Shown piece by piece: positions 56,375-58,589 of a DNA stretch of 58,589 nt. The translations under genes and the position numbers were made by a program. This stretch comes from Pseudomonadota bacterium. Lineage in GTDB: Bacteria; Desulfobacterota; Desulfobacteria; Desulfobacterales; Desulfobacteraceae. The notes under the pieces are model-generated. The model had not been told where the DNA came from and ran no database searches. It was given only the letters and a program-made list of their open reading frames with translations. Each line of letters starts with the position of its first letter. The first letter of the stretch is position 1. The stretch is taken from contig JAHJLV010000015.1 of assembly GCA_018821535.1 (NCBI GenBank), positions 1 to 58,589 on the forward strand, read 5' to 3'.

Positions 56375-56896
56375 AAGACCCCCGGATTTCAGGTTTCCAT
56401 TCGTAAATGATGAACAACCTATGTTTCATCTGTTTTTTTTGATAAACATTTTGATTAAACATGGAAGTCTGGTTTTTGTCCACATAAATTATTTTTTTTT
56501 CACCGGCCTGGCAAACCTGCCTGAAATATCAGGTCTATGGCAAGCTTTTTCGTCCCGGTGGGGATGATCTTTTGTCGCTGGTGATCAATGGCAACTTAAA
56601 TAGACGTAGGTGTCGCCAAATTCCTGATTTAAAAGTCCAAAAAAAAAATATGAGATATCGGACTCTTAAATTTGGATACTATGTGTCACCAGTTAGATTT
56701 TGATTTCAGCCATTACTGGAAGAAGAATTAAACGCCTTTTGAAGAAAGAATCTTCCCCCATAATAATAGACTTGGACACTCCGCATACTATTTTTAAAAC
56801 CGAAAATCAGCGAATAGCCTGTAGCGAGCCTATCTGAATTTGTATTGTTATAAACTTTGGTGATCATCGCTTTTATTAATGTTATTTATTGTTATT
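56375..56896. other. Intergenic region with an imperfect inverted repeat
   Basis: The 522 bases hold no gene I can support. At 56609-56690, the arms near the loop (GATTTAAAAGTCC and GGACTCTTAAATT) pair in about 12 of 13 positions around a ~21-base loop, and the outer ends GGTG and CACC also match; no T run follows. It may be a decayed insertion-sequence end or a folded leader. The promoter of the Fe-S operon should lie here. Confidence 0.4.
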
Positions 56897-57685
56897 TCAC
56901 TTATCTATCATCTCAATAAATTCGGGGAGCATCATTATATTGACACTCTTCTCCTTCGGCATGAATCTCATGGCCTGAGCGTAACAGCCGGTACAGATGT
57001 GGACCATGTTTTTCGTTTTAACGTTACCAATCATGTGGGAAATCCCTTCTGGGGTAAAGCAACATTTTGGTGCTTTTATGCGGTTTATTTCCAACCCAGA
57101 TATTTTTTTAAAAACTCGGTTGGTTGTTTTTAAATCCATCGGAACGGGCGCGAATTTTTTGTGCAGTTTGTAACAGCCGGCATAATAATCAATTTTTTCA
57201 TCAAACGCCATTTCTCCCATGATTTCCGCTATGGCTTCAGGGTAGAAAATAATTTCTTCATCAGGAAAGGCATGTTTGTAGATGGGGTAGCAGGGGGAAC
57301 AAAAGATAACCAGCCGCTTTGCTCCGAATTTTCGGGCCGATTGAATGGTTTTGTCCACGAATCTCTTCGATAGATTTCGACATTCGTCCATGGCCTGTTC
57401 ATCGCGGGCTTTTATAGCCGGTCGATATAGATAGTTGCCGCAGCAATACTCCTCGGATAAAAATGTGTACGAAAATCCTCGCCTGTCAAAAAAACGTGCC
57501 AGGGAAACCAGAATGTTGGGTAGCCGCGGCAGAGGTTCACAACCTGTGACAATGACGTTGTCCGCCAACCGATCATATGGCAAATCGTATTTGTCCAGAA
57601 CCGATTTTCTGTCTGGATACTCGGTTGAATAACATCCCGTGCGGTTTATGTTGTCTACAGAGTCTTGGTCGATAATTGAGTTCAT
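56897..57685 (-). CDS. CCG-domain Fe-S protein
   Basis: From the ATG behind AAGGGGAG (MNSIIDQDSVDNIN) the protein has 262 residues; the frame extends upstream but without a site. It has two CCG-like Cys sets: GCEPLPR, EYCCGNYL, CSPCYPIY and then YYAGCYKLH, KCCFTPEG, CTGCYAQ. It lacks the ferredoxin-type sites of its downstream neighbours. Such domains hold noncubane or cubane clusters in HdrB-like proteins. It lies 520 bases upstream of the Fe-S operon and may be expressed separately. Confidence 0.82.
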   Translation of the reverse strand: MNSIIDQDSVDNINRTGCYSTEYPDRKSVLDKYDLPYDRLADNVIVTGCEPLPRLPNILVSLARFFDRRGFSYTFLSEEYCCGNYLYRPAIKARDEQAMDECRNLSKRFVDKTIQSARKFGAKRLVIFCSPCYPIYKHAFPDEEIIFYPEAIAEIMGEMAFDEKIDYYAGCYKLHKKFAPVPMDLKTTNRVFKKISGLEINRIKAPKCCFTPEGISHMIGNVKTKNMVHICTGCYAQAMRFMPKEKSVNIMMLPEFIEMIDK

Positions 57686-58370
57686 GTGTGCTCCCCTTAG
57701 AAAATAATCTATTAATATAGCGCACAATAAAATAATTGGCACGTCTGCATCGAGTGATTTTTTACTATCTTAACAATTTAACCGAATCATCACCATGTTA
57801 AAATCTATTTGTCGAGACGATTTTCATGATAAATGGTATCATACATATCTGCGACAACTTCCAAAAGCAATATGCGTTGATAAAGATCATGACGACAGTG
57901 GTTATAGGACGTGAATCACACGGTTCCAAATTTCTAACATTTTGAAAATTTATGTGGTGTTTAATCATGGTATTATCTGTCATTGCAGCTCTTTCAATAG
58001 TAGCGTTCAATACCAAAAGAAATACGCCCCCTGCCGTTTGATTTTTTTTACACATGAGTTACAGGGAAAGTCCACAGGGGTATTTCCCTTCCAGGATATG
58101 AGACTTGAAATGTAGGAAGTCAACACCTGTAAATTTATCAAGATTTGATCTGGTATCATTGATAGTCTGGAAATTTTTGAAAATTTCCGTAAGGATAATT
58201 ATACTTAATTCCAGTTAATTGTTTTTAACCTGGCACTATCTCAAAAAAATAGTTTAACTTTGTTTCTAGTTTTTTTTGGGGATGTGCACAAAAGGCATAA
58301 AATTAATATAAATAGCGGAATGTAAAGGGCGACAAACAAAGACTGGTCAAAGATCTGGGTCTGACTTCAG
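57686..58370. other. AT-rich region, no intact gene
   Basis: The 685 bases show no gene I can support. On the minus strand near 57816-57925 about 35 codons without a start (containing DLYQRILLLEVVADMYD) look protein-like but have stops immediately upstream, so they may be a decayed gene end. A perfect palindrome (GGAAATTTT/AAAATTTCC) lies at 58169-58188 without a T run. Confidence 0.4.
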
Positions 58371-58589
58371 TTAAGCCGCATACCCTTGGTTAAAATTTTG
58401 TGAATTGAATCTTTGCATCCTCAATCCTCTTCTTCTTGCACCGACAAGTCCAAGGATACCCAGGCCGAGGAGAAACGCTGTCGATGGTATCGGAACAATC
58501 GTGGATTTCTCATTAATAACAAAGTTCAATGCATAATCCCATTGGACATATTGACCTGGGCTTAGTAAACCGCTCCATCCACTTTTAAA
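58371..58589 (-). CDS. C-terminal part of a third PEP-CTERM-like protein, cut by the window edge
   Basis: The last 72 residues are visible, ending VPIPSTAFLLGLGILGLVGARRR, a VPxPS motif, hydrophobic helix and RRR, followed by a further 18-residue tail (GLRMQRFNSQNF ...) and TAA. The longer tail after the Arg cluster is unusual. It is otherwise the same sorting signal as in the pair at 32568-33935. Confidence 0.8.
   Translation of the reverse strand, partial: FKSGWSGLLSPGQYVQWDYALNFVINEKSTIVPIPSTAFLLGLGILGLVGARRRGLRMQRFNSQNFNQGYAA

Noticed and set aside
57798..58055. 85-codon minus-strand frame
   Set aside because: No ribosome binding site, and the protein-like stretch lies in a different frame with stops in front; more likely decayed sequence than a gene.
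58169..58188. Perfect palindrome as terminator
   Set aside because: No T run follows on either strand and the stem is nearly all A-T, so it would be a poor terminator.

Overview
The window reads as a chromosomal segment of an anaerobic, GC-moderate deltaproteobacterium of the Desulfobacterales type (inference). The reasons are a complete methylmalonyl-CoA branch, a Wolinella-type diheme succinate dehydrogenase/fumarate reductase, indolepyruvate:ferredoxin oxidoreductase, 2-hydroxyacyl-CoA dehydratase/benzoyl-CoA reductase-like proteins, several CCG-domain Fe-S oxidoreductases and a HesB-like gene with an in-frame TGA that looks like selenocysteine. No rRNA, tRNA, CRISPR array, integrase or intact insertion sequence was seen.

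Layout. 1-2300: the edge of an unknown gene, a small hypothetical and a FIST sensor protein. 2560-14918: one long plus-strand metabolic block, methylmalonyl-CoA epimerase, mutase, MeaB, succinyl-CoA synthetase (sucC frameshifted, sucD), sdhCAB, and class I then class II fumarase. Together these convert methylmalonyl-CoA to malate, as in propionate oxidation, or run in reverse. 14980-18883: a hemerythrin, a membrane-anchored NACHT-like NTPase, a translationally coupled pair of unknown small genes, and a RibD/DHFR-like reductase. 18985-26142: iorAB, an acyl-CoA ligase and a TRAP transporter, a set suited to uptake and CoA activation of aryl or other organic acids. 26275-31231: a triple-PAS histidine kinase convergent with a 1006-residue protein carrying a degenerate PHP-like motif and membrane segments.

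31361-35166 is the most rearranged part. It holds a mobile mystery protein A/B pair with the Fic-type partner broken, and two PEP-CTERM-like exported proteins sitting between a CvfB-like gene and a 245-bp duplicate of its 3' end. 35213-39320 is a minus-strand four-gene operon (two catalytic-type subunits, two ASKHA activases) whose gene order and sizes match ATP-dependent benzoyl-CoA reductase of the Bzd type. It is followed by a secreted carboxylesterase, a ketopantoate reductase-like gene and a 1253-residue exported protein.

46200-57685: an epoxide-hydrolase-like protein, the HesB-like selenoprotein candidate, an MBL-fold hydrolase, a DUF4824/DUF2157-like membrane pair, a four-helix membrane protein, a radical SAM protein, and an operon of two Fe-S (CCG) proteins around a GlcD-like flavoprotein, with a further CCG protein upstream. 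The window ends inside a third PEP-CTERM-like gene.

Functions are assigned from motifs and recalled family features only; no database search was possible.
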